64,000 bases of DNA from Rhizobium sp. BK316 (GCF_014193695.1 NZ_JACHZR010000003.1:806001-870000), one strand, 5' to 3'; shown: positions 37,244-45,860, counted from the first letter of the stretch. Made by a program: numbers and translations. Notes: generated from the sequence alone by a model not told the origin.

Positions 37244-38050
37244 ATGTCCGGTGACAGCCTTGCCCGTTCATTCGGCCGCGAAGCCTTTGGCCTTAGTCCT
37301 GAAAACTATCACTCCGCCCGACCAGCCTATCCGCCGGCGGTTTGGGATATCTTGCGGCAGCGGGCCGGATTGCGACCCGGTATCTCGATACTGGAGATCG
37401 GGGCGGGGACGGGGCTCGCCACCGAACATCTTCTGGAGCACAACCCGCAACGGCTTCTGGCTGTCGAGCCGGATGCGCGGCTTGCGGAATTCCTGCGTGC
37501 GCGGTTGCGTCGGCCCGAACTCGACGTGATCGAGCAGCCTTTCGAAGAGCTGAACGAGGTTCCGCAGTCCTACGATCTTGTGGTCAGTGCGACGGCATTC
37601 CATTGGCTCGATGCCGTTCCGGCGCTGCGGCGTATCCATGCCTTGCTTCGCCATAGTGGCTCTGTCGCCCTGATCTGGAACGTCTTTGGCGACAACAGCA
37701 GGCCCGATCCCTTTCACGAGGCGAGCGCGCATCTCTTTGCCGGGCACCGTCCAAGCCCGTCCGGCGGAGGGACGACGCAGACGCCTTACGGGCTCGATAG
37801 CGAGGCCCGGCTCAGGGATTTTGAGGAGGCTTCATTCCACGGCGAGCCGCCTGTCATGTTCGAGTGGACGCTGACGCTCGATCCGCCCGCGGTGCGGCGG
37901 CTCTATGCGACCTATTCGAATGTCGTGGCATTGGAGACGGAGAAGCGCGAGGCGTTGCTGGACGCGCTGGAAGATCTCGCAAGGGCCGATTTTGGCGGTG
38001 TCGTCACCAGGAATATGACGACGTCGGTTTTCATCGGCAAGCGGGAGTAA
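37244..38050 (+). CDS. Class I SAM-dependent methyltransferase
   Basis: Methyltransferase of 268 aa. Motif I ILEIGAGTGLATEHLL, acidic loop LLAVEPDARLAEF and the post-motif SATAFHWLDAVPALRRIHALLRHSGSVALIWN. It belongs to the group resembling trans-aconitate or ubiquinone-type methyltransferases. Substrate unknown. It is unrelated in detail to the importer-linked pair at 21024 and 61433. Confidence 0.82.
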   Translation: MSGDSLARSFGREAFGLSPENYHSARPAYPPAVWDILRQRAGLRPGISILEIGAGTGLATEHLLEHNPQRLLAVEPDARLAEFLRARLRRPELDVIEQPFEELNEVPQSYDLVVSATAFHWLDAVPALRRIHALLRHSGSVALIWNVFGDNSRPDPFHEASAHLFAGHRPSPSGGGTTQTPYGLDSEARLRDFEEASFHGEPPVMFEWTLTLDPPAVRRLYATYSNVVALETEKREALLDALEDLARADFGGVVTRNMTTSVFIGKRE

Positions 38051-38154
38051 GGCTGGAGCGTCGTTGGGCGGCGCCTGTTACTCGGTGCCAGGCCTGCCGA
38101 ACTGGCTGGGCTTGCATTTCACCACGCCGCCGGCGCCATGCCGGAGATGCGGCC

Positions 38155-39498
38155 CTAGATCGCCGGACCCGGCCGCATGCGGCTTCCATCGGTGAAGCGC
38201 GACAGGCGGAAGCGGTTGAGATTGTGGCCGGTGGCATTTCCCTGGATCAGGTCCGAGACCACGCGGCCGATGCCTGGGCCGATGCCGAAGCCGTGGCCGC
38301 TCATGCCGGTCGCGACGAAGAGACCGGGGATTGTTTCCACGCGATCGACGATCGGCACGATGTCGGGCATGGCGTCGATCATGCCGGCCCAGGTCGTCTT
38401 CAGGCGAACGGTTTCGAATTGCGGGAAAAGGCGCTGGAAATTGCGGCTGATGGCATCGAGGCTGGATTTTTCGGGAGCGGGGTTGAGGACCCGCATCCGT
38501 TCGAAGGGGCTCTCGGCATCTGCCGTCCAGTTGCGCGGCGTCGACCAGCTGTCGGGATAGGCTTCAGGCGCTGCAGGCGAATAGCGCGTGCCGAAGGGGT
38601 GGGCCATCAGGGCGGGCAGGTATTTCTTCGCGTGGCGGAATACGTCCGGCCCGAGATAGAGACGATGGCTTCCGGGCGCCAGCGTGTAGCCGCCATCCTG
38701 CCTGCGGCGGAAGGCGACCTCGGCTCCGGCCACGGCACCTGCGTGAATTTCAGGCATGGGTTCGGTCGCGGCGACGGTGGCGCGCACGGCAAGCTGCGGG
38801 ATGGAGATGCCGTGCCGCTTCAGGAAAAGAGACGACCAGGCGCCGCCTGCGACCAGCACGGTCGAAGTCTCGATGCGGCCGGCTTCGGTCCACACACCGC
38901 TCACTTGACCGGCGGAGATATCGAGGGTTCGCGCCGCGCAGTTTTCGACGATCGTGACGCCCAGCCGGGCGGCGAGCCGGGCAAGGGCGGGGACTGCGAG
39001 CCATGGCTCGGCGCGCATATCCGACGGCGTCGTCATGGCGCCGGTAAATTTGCGGGACATGCCCTTGAAGAGGGCTGCCGTTTGCCCACTGTCGAGCAGG
39101 CGGGTGTCGAGATCATAGGCGCTCGCGAGCTTCATGAAGGTTTCGAAGCCGGCCATCTGCTTGTCGGAGTTGGCGAGATAGGTGACGCCGGTCTTGGTAA
39201 GGCCGATATCCTCACCGCATTCTTCCGCCAGCTCTTTCCAGAGGCGGCAGGCCTCGATGACGATGGGCAGTTCGTCGCCATCGCGGCCCTGCTTGCGGAT
39301 CCAGCCCCAGTTGCGCGAGGACTGTTCGGCGGCAATGCGTCCCTTCTCGATGAGCGTCACGGAGATCCTGCGCTTGGCCAGAAACAGCGCCGTCGTCACA
39401 CCGATCACGCCGCCGCCGATGATCACGACGTTGGAGGTTTTCGGAAGCGGGCCATGATGCCGGATGGGGTCGGCGACGGAGAAGGGGAAGGTGGGCAA
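38155..39498 (-). CDS. FAD-dependent oxidoreductase (DAO family)
   Basis: D-amino-acid-oxidase-type flavoprotein, 447 aa. FAD-binding VVIIGGGVIGVTTALFLAKR at residues about 23-42, then the late FAD contact VATGMSGHGFGIGPGIGRV. SSRNWGWIRKQGRD is the family motif after the FAD helix. Such enzymes oxidise secondary or tertiary amines (sarcosine, glycine, D-amino acids). No signal peptide. Monocistronic; the opposite strand carries a long spurious frame. Confidence 0.87.
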   Translation of the reverse strand: MPTFPFSVADPIRHHGPLPKTSNVVIIGGGVIGVTTALFLAKRRISVTLIEKGRIAAEQSSRNWGWIRKQGRDGDELPIVIEACRLWKELAEECGEDIGLTKTGVTYLANSDKQMAGFETFMKLASAYDLDTRLLDSGQTAALFKGMSRKFTGAMTTPSDMRAEPWLAVPALARLAARLGVTIVENCAARTLDISAGQVSGVWTEAGRIETSTVLVAGGAWSSLFLKRHGISIPQLAVRATVAATEPMPEIHAGAVAGAEVAFRRRQDGGYTLAPGSHRLYLGPDVFRHAKKYLPALMAHPFGTRYSPAAPEAYPDSWSTPRNWTADAESPFERMRVLNPAPEKSSLDAISRNFQRLFPQFETVRLKTTWAGMIDAMPDIVPIVDRVETIPGLFVATGMSGHGFGIGPGIGRVVSDLIQGNATGHNLNRFRLSRFTDGSRMRPGPAI

Positions 39499-39609
39499 GC
39501 TGTGAATCCTGAAGGCTGATCGATGGACTGACGATTGCTAGAGGCTCCAGGCCGGCAATTCAAGGCGATGTGAGCGAGTGGCCACCGAAGCCATGATGCC
39601 GTTGCCCCG

Positions 39610-39652
39610 TAGAGCGCCGTGCGTCCATTCGGACGCACGGCGCTCTACCTTT
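39610..39652. repeat. Long perfect hairpin, terminator-like, TAGAGC/GCTCTA ends
   Basis: 17-bp perfect arms, TAGAGCGCCGTGCGTCC (39610-39626) and its complement (39631-39647), with a 4-base loop. Followed by CCTTTTT on the plus strand. No plus-strand gene ends here, so it is better seen as a mobile palindromic repeat than as a terminator. The TAGAGC/GCTCTA ends match the element at 51821-51919. The rest of the 39499-39840 gap holds no gene I can support. Confidence 0.7.
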
Positions 39653-39840
39653 TTGCATCTACGCATCAGGCTGTAGCCGAATAAAGAGAAATTCGCGGCC
39701 AGCGATGCTGCAATACCGGGACGGCAGGTTGCACAGCCGGTGGGGGAAGTGCTAGGCGAGCATTTTTTAACGGAAAACGCAGCTGCGATGCAAGGGCGCC
39801 GCCCATGGCGGCCTCGAGCAGCAGAAACCATGGTTGGACG

Positions 39841-40575
39841 ATGAGCATCAGCATTTATGTGATCAATCTCGACCGGTCCACGGATCGGTGGAATGCGCTC
39901 TCCGATCAGGTCAAGGCCCTGCAGTTCGATCTCGTTCGCATTGCCGGTGTCGATGGGCGGGAGGTTCCCGCAGATCAGCGTACGGCATGCGATGACCGCG
40001 CCTTTCGGCGCAACAATGGCCGAACCATGCTGCCGGGCGAATATGGCTGCTACCGGAGCCACCTGAAGGTGCTCGCAGCCTTTCTGGAAACGGGCAAGGA
40101 CGCCTGCATCATCGTCGAGGATGATGTCATTTTGTCTGCCGATCTCGTTGCGCGCGCCGAGGCGGCGCTCGCGGCGGTGCCCGGCGCCGATGTGATCAAG
40201 CTCTTCAATCACCGCATTGTCGGCTTCAGGCCTGTCGCCACCTCGGCTGCCGGCGATGAGATCGGCCGGGCGACGCATGGTCCACAAGGGTCAGCCGCCT
40301 GCTATGCGGTGACGCGGATGGGCGCCCTGAAGCTTCTCAAGCAGATCGCCGTCATGCGGTTTCCGTGGGATATCGAACTGGAACGGGGCTGGGCATCGCG
40401 AGCGCGGATCTACACGACCCGGCAGAATGTGACTGTCGTGGAAGAGGGCGGCTCGAATATCGGGACGCGATCCGTCTACAGGGCCACCAAATTTCCCTGG
40501 TGGAGGCGGTTGCCGACCTATGCGATTCGCATCGCCGAGACGGTCCGCAGAATCAACTACGCATTGAAAAAATAA
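39841..40575 (+). CDS. Glycosyltransferase family 25 (LPS-type)
   Basis: GT25 glycosyltransferase, 244 aa. Family marks are the start ISIYVINLDRSTDRW, the donor-site motif MLPGEYGCYRSHLKVL and the acidic IIVEDDVIL. These enzymes add sugars to lipopolysaccharide core or O-antigen. Weak ribosome site before the ATG at 39841. First of a short surface-glycan group running to 43817. Confidence 0.87.
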   Translation: MSISIYVINLDRSTDRWNALSDQVKALQFDLVRIAGVDGREVPADQRTACDDRAFRRNNGRTMLPGEYGCYRSHLKVLAAFLETGKDACIIVEDDVILSADLVARAEAALAAVPGADVIKLFNHRIVGFRPVATSAAGDEIGRATHGPQGSAACYAVTRMGALKLLKQIAVMRFPWDIELERGWASRARIYTTRQNVTVVEEGGSNIGTRSVYRATKFPWWRRLPTYAIRIAETVRRINYALKK

Positions 40576-40887
40576 GGCAACGGGTCGGAAGGCCCGGATG
40601 TGAGGGGCGGCCTTGCTGTTGCCGGCAAGATCCGGCTCAGAACTTTTTTGTTACTTTAGCATGTCGTTTCAGCGGTGTTGCAGTCGCGGCATAAGACCGC
40701 CGCAATTTTCAAGAGCCAATTCAAGAAATTACCCAAAAATGGTTATTCTGTGACGTAAAAGCTTACGATTCCGTATGCTTAGCCAGTCTTGTTCGTGACA
40801 GTTCGGCAATGTAGACCATCGCCGAAACCTATCGAGCAGTGTTGCGCCAACATCTCAACTCGGTCGGCTATCGGTCTGAGGTGTATC
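40576..40887. other. Intergenic region before the GT4 gene
   Basis: About 310 bases. It holds CTTTTTTGTTACTTTAGC near 40640 and an AT-rich stretch (about 40720-40790, AAATGGTTATTCTG) that looks like a promoter region for the next gene. No further gene can be supported. Confidence 0.35.
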
Positions 40888-42003
40888 TTGAGCGCTCGAA
40901 ATAATTTCGTGGGTGATCTGCACCCGCGTGCCTATGCCACTGCCGATCCGGTAGCGTCTCATAAGTTGAAAATTCTGCATATCTTGTTCTCCTCCAGAAT
41001 TGCCGGATCGGAACGATACTGCATTGACCTCGCCAACGGGCAGGCTGCTCTTGGGCACGAGGTGCATGTTGCCGGACGATATGGCTCGCCGATGACGAAA
41101 CTGCTTTCCAAGCAAGTCATTTTCCACGGCTTTGCGACACCGTTTCTGCGCGGTCTCAGGCTGCGGTGGCTGGCCGCGCGGGCAGGGATCGAAATCGCGC
41201 ATGGGCATCTCAGCCATGGTTGCAAGGCGCTTGCCGCAGCGCCCGACAGCGTCGCCAGAATCGCGACCCTGCATGTCGGGTACAAGGCCAGGCAGCACGC
41301 GCATCTCGATGGCGTCATCTGTGTCAACGCGGCCCAGGCAACACGGCTCGGCAAATATGACGCCCAGTCGACGCTGATTTCCAACTGGCTGCCGGACGTC
41401 AAATCCGCCGAGAGCTTCGACCTGCGTGCGCAGCTGAATCTGCCGCGCGAAACACGGCTCGTCGGCAGCGTCGGGCGTCTGCATCTCAGCAAGGGATATG
41501 ATGTGCTGGTGTCGGCCTTCCGGCAGTCGGCCCCCAGGGACGCCGCTCTTGTCATCGTCGGCGAGGGGCCGCATCGCGCCGCGCTGGAAAAGCTTGCCAG
41601 GGGCGACAGCCGCATCCATCTGCTCGGTCATTGCAACAATGTGCCGGGGTTCCTGCGCAATCTGGATCTCTTCGTGTCGCCGTCGCGCGAGGAATCGGCG
41701 GGGCTTGCCATCCTCGAAGCCATGAGCGAGGGGCTGCCGATCATCGCCACGGCCGCCGAAGGGCCATCGGAATATCTGCGCGAGCATCCGGTGACCCTGG
41801 TCGCGCCGGGCTCCGTCGAGCAGCTTTCCGAGGCGCTTGCCGATGTGATGCGAGAACAACCTGTTGTCCGTCTGTCGCGCGTAAGCTACGACTTGCGTCC
41901 TTTCTCTCGTTCGGCAGGCATTGTGAATGTTCTCGATTTCTATTCCCGGGTTGCCGGCGGAGCCGCAGCGCAGCTGGCCTCGGCACCGATCATCCGCGGT
42001 TGA
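40888..42003 (+). CDS. Glycosyltransferase family 4
   Basis: GT-B glycosyltransferase, about 371 aa. N-terminal domain starts KILHILFSSRIAGSERYCIDLA; the C-terminal donor domain has VGSVGRLHLSKGYDVL, then the E-x7-E signature in SPSREESAGLAILEAMSEGLP. The TTG at 40888 was chosen because TGAGGTG lies just upstream; a GTG at 40909 is possible, and a TTG at 40789 has no ribosome site. Three bases before the next gene, so an operon with it. Confidence 0.85.
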   Translation: MSARNNFVGDLHPRAYATADPVASHKLKILHILFSSRIAGSERYCIDLANGQAALGHEVHVAGRYGSPMTKLLSKQVIFHGFATPFLRGLRLRWLAARAGIEIAHGHLSHGCKALAAAPDSVARIATLHVGYKARQHAHLDGVICVNAAQATRLGKYDAQSTLISNWLPDVKSAESFDLRAQLNLPRETRLVGSVGRLHLSKGYDVLVSAFRQSAPRDAALVIVGEGPHRAALEKLARGDSRIHLLGHCNNVPGFLRNLDLFVSPSREESAGLAILEAMSEGLPIIATAAEGPSEYLREHPVTLVAPGSVEQLSEALADVMREQPVVRLSRVSYDLRPFSRSAGIVNVLDFYSRVAGGAAAQLASAPIIRG

Positions 42004-42006
42004 TCC

Positions 42007-42936
42007 ATGCGTCTGAAGCCCAAGAGTGATTTCTGGCAGGTCGGCATCGTGCCCGCACCCGCCGAGGCGCTGCTCGATGCCGAGACTTTGGCGGATTGTT
42101 CCAGCCGCATCATGTGGCTGCCCGATCCCGGCCCCTGGCGCTTTCTCGCCGATCCCTTCGCCGTGAAGCGGGGCGATGCCCTGCACGTCTTCGTCGAGGC
42201 GTATGACTACCACACCAAGCATGGCTTCATCGAGCGCCATGAATTCGGGCCGGCTCTCGAATGGCGCGGCAAGGCGGTGACGCTCGTGCGGCCTTTCCAT
42301 CTCTCCTATCCTTTCCTGATCGAGCAGGATGGCGAGGTGCTGATGGTGCCGGAAAGCCATAAGGCCGGTGAAGTGGCCCTTTATCGCGCCCGTGCTTTCC
42401 CGGACGGCTGGGTGCGCGAAACGGTGCTTCTAGCCGATATTCCGGCTGCCGAGGCCTGCCTGATCCAGCATCAGGGCAAGTGGTGGATGTTTTACACCGT
42501 CGTCGGGTCCGGCGCGCGCGACCAGCGCGAACTGCATGTCGCCTTTGCCGACCGGCTGACCGGGCCATGGAAGACCCATCCGCAGAATCCGGTTCTGGTC
42601 GACCGCTCCGGCGCGCGGCCGGGCGGCACGCCCTTTGTCGGCGCCGATGGCCAGATCACCCTTCCGGTTCAGGATTGCAGCCTCAGCTATGGCGGCGGCC
42701 TGCGCTTTCTGCGTTTCAGCCTGCTTACGGAAACGCATGTGACCTCGGAGCATCTGCCGGTGCAGTTGACCGGCGATCTCGCCGCTGCCGATTACCCTGA
42801 CGGGCTGCACACGTTTTCCGCCTGCGGGGACCTGACGCTCATCGATGTGAAGCGCATCGACAGGTCTTTCGGCCGCCATATCGTCAACCTGAAACGGAAG
42901 CTGCTGCCGAAGGGGGGCTTGCCAGCATTAGGGTGA
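42007..42936 (+). CDS. Glucosamine-inositolphosphorylceramide-transferase-like beta-propeller protein
   Basis: Protein of 309 aa resembling the five-bladed, GH43-like N-terminal domain of plant glucosamine inositolphosphorylceramide transferase. Marks include WRFLADPFAVKRGDALHVFVEAYDY, SYPFLIEQDGEVLMVPESH, WWMFYTVVG and RPGGTPFVGADGQITLPVQDC. In bacterial glycan clusters such proteins appear beside glycosyltransferases and their activity is not established. Translationally close to the GT4 gene. Confidence 0.75.
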   Translation: MRLKPKSDFWQVGIVPAPAEALLDAETLADCSSRIMWLPDPGPWRFLADPFAVKRGDALHVFVEAYDYHTKHGFIERHEFGPALEWRGKAVTLVRPFHLSYPFLIEQDGEVLMVPESHKAGEVALYRARAFPDGWVRETVLLADIPAAEACLIQHQGKWWMFYTVVGSGARDQRELHVAFADRLTGPWKTHPQNPVLVDRSGARPGGTPFVGADGQITLPVQDCSLSYGGGLRFLRFSLLTETHVTSEHLPVQLTGDLAAADYPDGLHTFSACGDLTLIDVKRIDRSFGRHIVNLKRKLLPKGGLPALG

Positions 42937-43052
42937 TATCGGCCGTTTGGCCCTCGCAATCTGCGCCGACACGGGCCAAACTGTCCTTGGATTCGATGCG
43001 GAGGATTGGTCGGGATGTCTTGCCGGCGGCGAGATTGGTCTGGGGGTGGGCG

Positions 43053-43817
43053 ATGACGAAGCCTATGCTTTCGCTGCAGCTCTTTTCGATGCGTGGCCTT
43101 GGAGAACTCGGCACACAGCTTGAGAAGGCAGCAGGCGCCGGCTTTGACGCGGTCGAGCCGCTCGAGGGGCATCTGCGCGACGCCGACCTCCTGCAAAACG
43201 GGCTTCTGCGGAACGGGCTGACGGCGCCGTCGGCGCATGTCGGGCTGGAGGCGCTGCGCAGGGAGCGGCAGCGCTTTGTCGAGGCCTGCCAGCAGTGCGG
43301 CATCGGGCAGCTGTTCGTTCCGCATCCGGGGCCTTCGCTGGTGAAGGATACGAAAGCGGGATGGCAGCGGATCGGCCATGAACTCGGCGTCCTCTCGGAG
43401 CAGATGAAAGCCGACGGCATCATGCTCGGTTATCACAATATGATGGCGGGCTTCGATCGCACCATCGGCGGGCGCTACGGTTTCGAGCTGATGTTCGAGG
43501 CGGCCAGGGGCAGTCCGCTCGTCTGGCAGGCGGATATTGCCTGGCTGGCGCGCGCCCAGCCCAATGCCGGCGAATGGATAAGGCACTACGCCGGCGTGCT
43601 CACCTCGGTGCATGTGAAGGATCAGGCGCCCGACGACAGGGATCCCGAGGAGGATGGCTGGGCGAATGTCGGCTCCGGCGTGCTTCTCTGGCCGTCCCTG
43701 TGGCGGGCGGCGGTTGCGAGCGGGGCGCGGCTCTTCGTGGTCGAGCACGACAATCCGCGGCTGCCCTTCGAATTTGCAGCCCGCAGCTATGCCTATCTCA
43801 GCCGGTTCCTGACGTAG
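43053..43817 (+). CDS. Sugar phosphate isomerase/epimerase (TIM-barrel)
   Basis: AP-endonuclease-2-type TIM barrel, 254 aa. Metal-site regions are seen in GFDAVEPLEGHL, YHNMMAGFD, WQADIAWLARA, SVHVKDQAPDD and FVVEHDNP. The family includes xylose-isomerase-like enzymes and inosose dehydratases. ATG at 43053 follows GGGGTGGG. Last gene of the glycan-side cluster; could supply or modify a sugar precursor (inference). Confidence 0.8.
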   Translation: MTKPMLSLQLFSMRGLGELGTQLEKAAGAGFDAVEPLEGHLRDADLLQNGLLRNGLTAPSAHVGLEALRRERQRFVEACQQCGIGQLFVPHPGPSLVKDTKAGWQRIGHELGVLSEQMKADGIMLGYHNMMAGFDRTIGGRYGFELMFEAARGSPLVWQADIAWLARAQPNAGEWIRHYAGVLTSVHVKDQAPDDRDPEEDGWANVGSGVLLWPSLWRAAVASGARLFVVEHDNPRLPFEFAARSYAYLSRFLT

Positions 43818-43843
43818 GAACCAGGCCTCGGGCAACGGGATCA

Positions 43844-44110
43844 TCAATCCCGCGGCAGCGTGCCGAGCAGCAGGTGGTTTCCCCTGCGGTTGCCGCAGTT
43901 CCTGCATGTCAAGCGAAGGCCGATCATCGCCAGCGACAGGTCCTTGCCGCAGCGGTAGGCGAGCGCGCGCCGGTCGATCCTCGTCTCATGCCGGCAGGCG
44001 TCGCACCGTGCGTGAAGGACATACCATTGCGGCAGGGTGGCGAGCGTTTCCCTGTCGGCCGCGACAGCCTCATGGCTGGCGACGAGATCGATGCTGCGGC
44101 GGTGTTTCAT
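43844..44110 (-). CDS. Small zinc-ribbon-like protein, LexA-operon second gene
   Basis: Protein of 88 aa with two Cys-x2-Cys pairs (ARCDACRH and LTCRNCGN) about 33 residues apart, the layout of a zinc ribbon, in a basic context. Unnamed family. Its start overlaps the previous stop by four bases (ATGA), so both come from one message with a LexA box upstream (44432-44446). Damage-induced expression is therefore predicted; molecular role unknown. Confidence 0.72.
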   Translation of the reverse strand: MKHRRSIDLVASHEAVAADRETLATLPQWYVLHARCDACRHETRIDRRALAYRCGKDLSLAMIGLRLTCRNCGNRRGNHLLLGTLPRD

Positions 44111-44364
44111 TGTTTGTCGAGGGGGCGCCTGTCTGAGAGGAGCCGGTCGAAGGATGGCCGCCAGCCGCGCGTGATGCCGCGACTCATCGCGCCTTCGGCA
44201 AGGGCCAACTGTTGGCGCAGGTGGCGGCAGTCCTGCAGGAGCGTTGCGATGGCCGCCTTGGCGTCCTCGTCATGCCAGGAAAGCACGGCCTCGACCTCCC
44301 AGCTCAGGTCTTCGTTTGTCGTCTCTTCATTCAGGATTTTAGGGGGGGCCAGTTGCGGGCGCAT
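44107..44364 (-). CDS. Small protein of a predicted SOS operon
   Basis: Protein of 85 aa, unrecognised. It starts MRPQLAPPKILNEETTNEDL, has an acidic helical middle (WEVEAVLSWHDEDAKAAIATLLQDCRHLRQQLALAE) likely to form a coiled helix, and a basic tail. The ATG at 44364 follows AAGGAG. Transcribed toward the zinc-ribbon gene, overlapping it. A perfect GTTC-N7-GTTC LexA box lies about 70 bases upstream. Function unknown. Confidence 0.72.
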   Translation of the reverse strand: MRPQLAPPKILNEETTNEDLSWEVEAVLSWHDEDAKAAIATLLQDCRHLRQQLALAEGAMSRGITRGWRPSFDRLLSDRRPLDKQ

Positions 44365-44431
44365 GTTCTCATTCTCCTTGCAGAGCATTTCAGTTCCAGA
44401 TTGTCGGGATGGCGGCCGCAGCGCCACGGAT

Positions 44432-44446
44432 GTTCTTATTATGTTC
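44432..44446. promoter_or_regulatory. LexA box (alphaproteobacterial SOS operator)
   Basis: GTTC-TTATTAT-GTTC, a perfect GTTC-N7-GTTC direct repeat, the consensus bound by LexA in alphaproteobacteria. It lies 68 bases upstream of the small-protein operon 44364-43844, in a good position to repress it. Confidence 0.75.
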
Positions 44447-44629
44447 TCATTTGTGCAGGAGTCAAGTGCGGGGCTGGTTGGCTGTAAACCCCGCCCCAAA
44501 CCCATCCCCACAAGGGTGTTCAGACTGGGGAGGGGTGGGGGACTTGCTTCGGAACCGTGGTCATTTGCAGACGTCCCGTGATTGAGGCAGGATGCATTTC
44601 TTCGAACAAGCAGAAAAAACGGGGCGCTG

Positions 44630-45031
44630 ATGCTGATCGGCTCATGTCATTGCGGCAAGGCGGGCTGGACGCTGGAAGGCGATCCGGGCTCGATTACTGC
44701 CTGCAACTGCACGCTTTGCCGGCGTTATGGCGCGCTCTGGGCCTATGATTACGAGGGCGAGCGGATCACCATGAGGGGCGAGACCGGTTCCTATACGCGG
44801 GCCGGCCGCGAGACGCCCTCGCTCGAAATATTGTTCTGCCCGACCTGCGCCTGTGTGCTGAGCTGGCGCGGCCTGAGACTCAACAGGGATGGGCGCCGGC
44901 GCATGGCGGTCAATGTGCGGCTGGCGCCGCCGGATCTCGTCTCAGACCTGCCGATCGATCATTTCGACGGGCTGGACACATTTGACGACCTTCCTTCCAA
45001 GGGACAATGCGTGCGCGATCTCTGGTTCTGA
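44630..45031 (+). CDS. GFA-family zinc protein
   Basis: GFA/CENP-V fold protein, 133 aa. Zinc cysteines at Cys6 and Cys8 (SCHCGK), Cys25, Cys27 and Cys30 (ACNCTLCRR) and Cys70 and Cys73 (FCPTCA). The family was named after glutathione-dependent formaldehyde activation, but most members have no proven activity. Ribosome site is modest. Monocistronic. Confidence 0.88.
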   Translation: MLIGSCHCGKAGWTLEGDPGSITACNCTLCRRYGALWAYDYEGERITMRGETGSYTRAGRETPSLEILFCPTCACVLSWRGLRLNRDGRRRMAVNVRLAPPDLVSDLPIDHFDGLDTFDDLPSKGQCVRDLWF

Positions 45032-45051
45032 CGGAACAGCGCGCGCCACGC

Positions 45052-45252
45052 TTAGTGAACGGCGATGGTTATCGCTTTGTCGATTGTCGCTTGTGTCAGC
45101 GTTACGAGCCCGGCGCCCAAGGCAAGCGTGATCAGCGCAATCAAGGGCCAATCCATCGGCCGTTGTTGCTGCGGCCGTTTGCCCTGAAAGCCAAACTCGC
45201 GGCGTTCCTCCACGAATCTGGAAAAGACATCGTCGTCTTCCATATGTGCCAT
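45052..45252 (-). CDS. Small membrane protein, tandem paralogue 1
   Basis: Protein of 66 aa. The soluble acidic start MAHMEDDDVFSRFVEERREF is followed by one membrane helix (PLIALITLALGAGLVTL) and a short tail. Strong ribosome site GGGAGGG. It has a close relative at 45504-45668 on the same strand, sharing DxDxVFSRFVEERRE and GAGL near the end of the helix. Unknown function; duplication argues it is real. Confidence 0.75.
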   Translation of the reverse strand: MAHMEDDDVFSRFVEERREFGFQGKRPQQQRPMDWPLIALITLALGAGLVTLTQATIDKAITIAVH

Positions 45253-45503
45253 TAAACCCTCCCGACCGATGTGGCGAGCCGATGCGCAAGCCTGCCCCAC
45301 AAGGTCATTGGAATGCTACCTCGTGGACCGGAGATAGCAATTAATTCAATAGGTTTAACCCGATGACCCTATCATCTGACGGGCGAACGATCGTTGCCGG
45401 CCGACGATATCGGTCGGCAGCGGAGACGCGTTCGCCTGCGCTTTTGATGGTCCCTGGCGCCATCGCCTGACAAGAGCGACGGTGATCTCGGTGCCGATCC
45501 TGG

Positions 45504-45668
45504 TTATGTAACCGTTATGAGCCCGGCACCCAAAACGACCGCGACCAGCGCAAGAAAGTGCCAGTTTATCAACCTTCGTTGCGGCGGCCGCTCGCCCCGA
45601 AAGCCGAGTTCGCGGCGCTCCTCTACGAATCTGGAAAAGACTTCGTCCTCATCCCTATGTGTCATCAT
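45504..45668 (-). CDS. Small membrane protein, tandem paralogue 2
   Basis: Protein of 54 aa (MMTHRDEDEVFSRFVEERR at the start), with a membrane helix FLALVAVVLGAGLITV. Starts after GGAGGGG. It is a shorter version of the gene at 45052, alike in the first 35 residues and the helix but lacking the last twelve. Protein and DNA similarity continue into the ribosome-site region, indicating a tandem duplication with later divergence. Function unknown. Confidence 0.7.
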   Translation of the reverse strand: MMTHRDEDEVFSRFVEERRELGFRGERPPQRRLINWHFLALVAVVLGAGLITVT

Positions 45669-45685
45669 ACCCCTCCCGAGCTCCT

Positions 45686-45695
45686 TAGAGCATTC
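45686..45695. repeat. Fragment of the TAGAGC repeat family
   Basis: TAGAGCATTC matches the left end of the element at 51821-51919 (TAGAGCATTTC) but has no complementary right end. Possibly a decayed copy. Confidence 0.3.
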
Positions 45696-45752
45696 TAATA
45701 TTCCTTCTAAAAGGGGTTTGACGCCAGGGCTTTAGTCCAGAGTGGTTAACGA

Positions 45753-45860
45753 TCAGATCTTTACCACCATTGCTTCGTCATCCGATAGGACAAGCGGCTG
45801 TGGCAAGTAGACCCTCCAGACATCGACCGATACGTCAGCAATGAAAAGTGATGCTATCAT
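45753..45860 (-). CDS. Possible very small ORF (35 aa)
   Basis: A 35-codon frame reads MIASLFIADVSVDVWRV and continues to an acidic end. There is a TATAAT-like stretch upstream on the same strand (near 45870) but no clear ribosome site. Listed only because it lies in an otherwise empty stretch. Could easily be chance. Confidence 0.22.
   Translation of the reverse strand: MIASLFIADVSVDVWRVYLPQPLVLSDDEAMVVKI

Noticed and set aside
37864..39519. Long open frame (551 codons) opposite the FAD oxidoreductase
   Set aside because: Antisense shadow of a gene with clear flavoprotein motifs; the predicted protein is low-complexity and matches no family.
40855..42360. 501-codon minus-strand frame over the glycosyltransferases
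   Set aside because: Shadow of GT4 and its neighbour, which have family motifs on the plus strand.
45507..45532. GTAACC followed at 16 bases by CCAA as a third SigF promoter
   Set aside because: The -10 does not match CGWA, and the site lies at the end of a small gene on the other strand.
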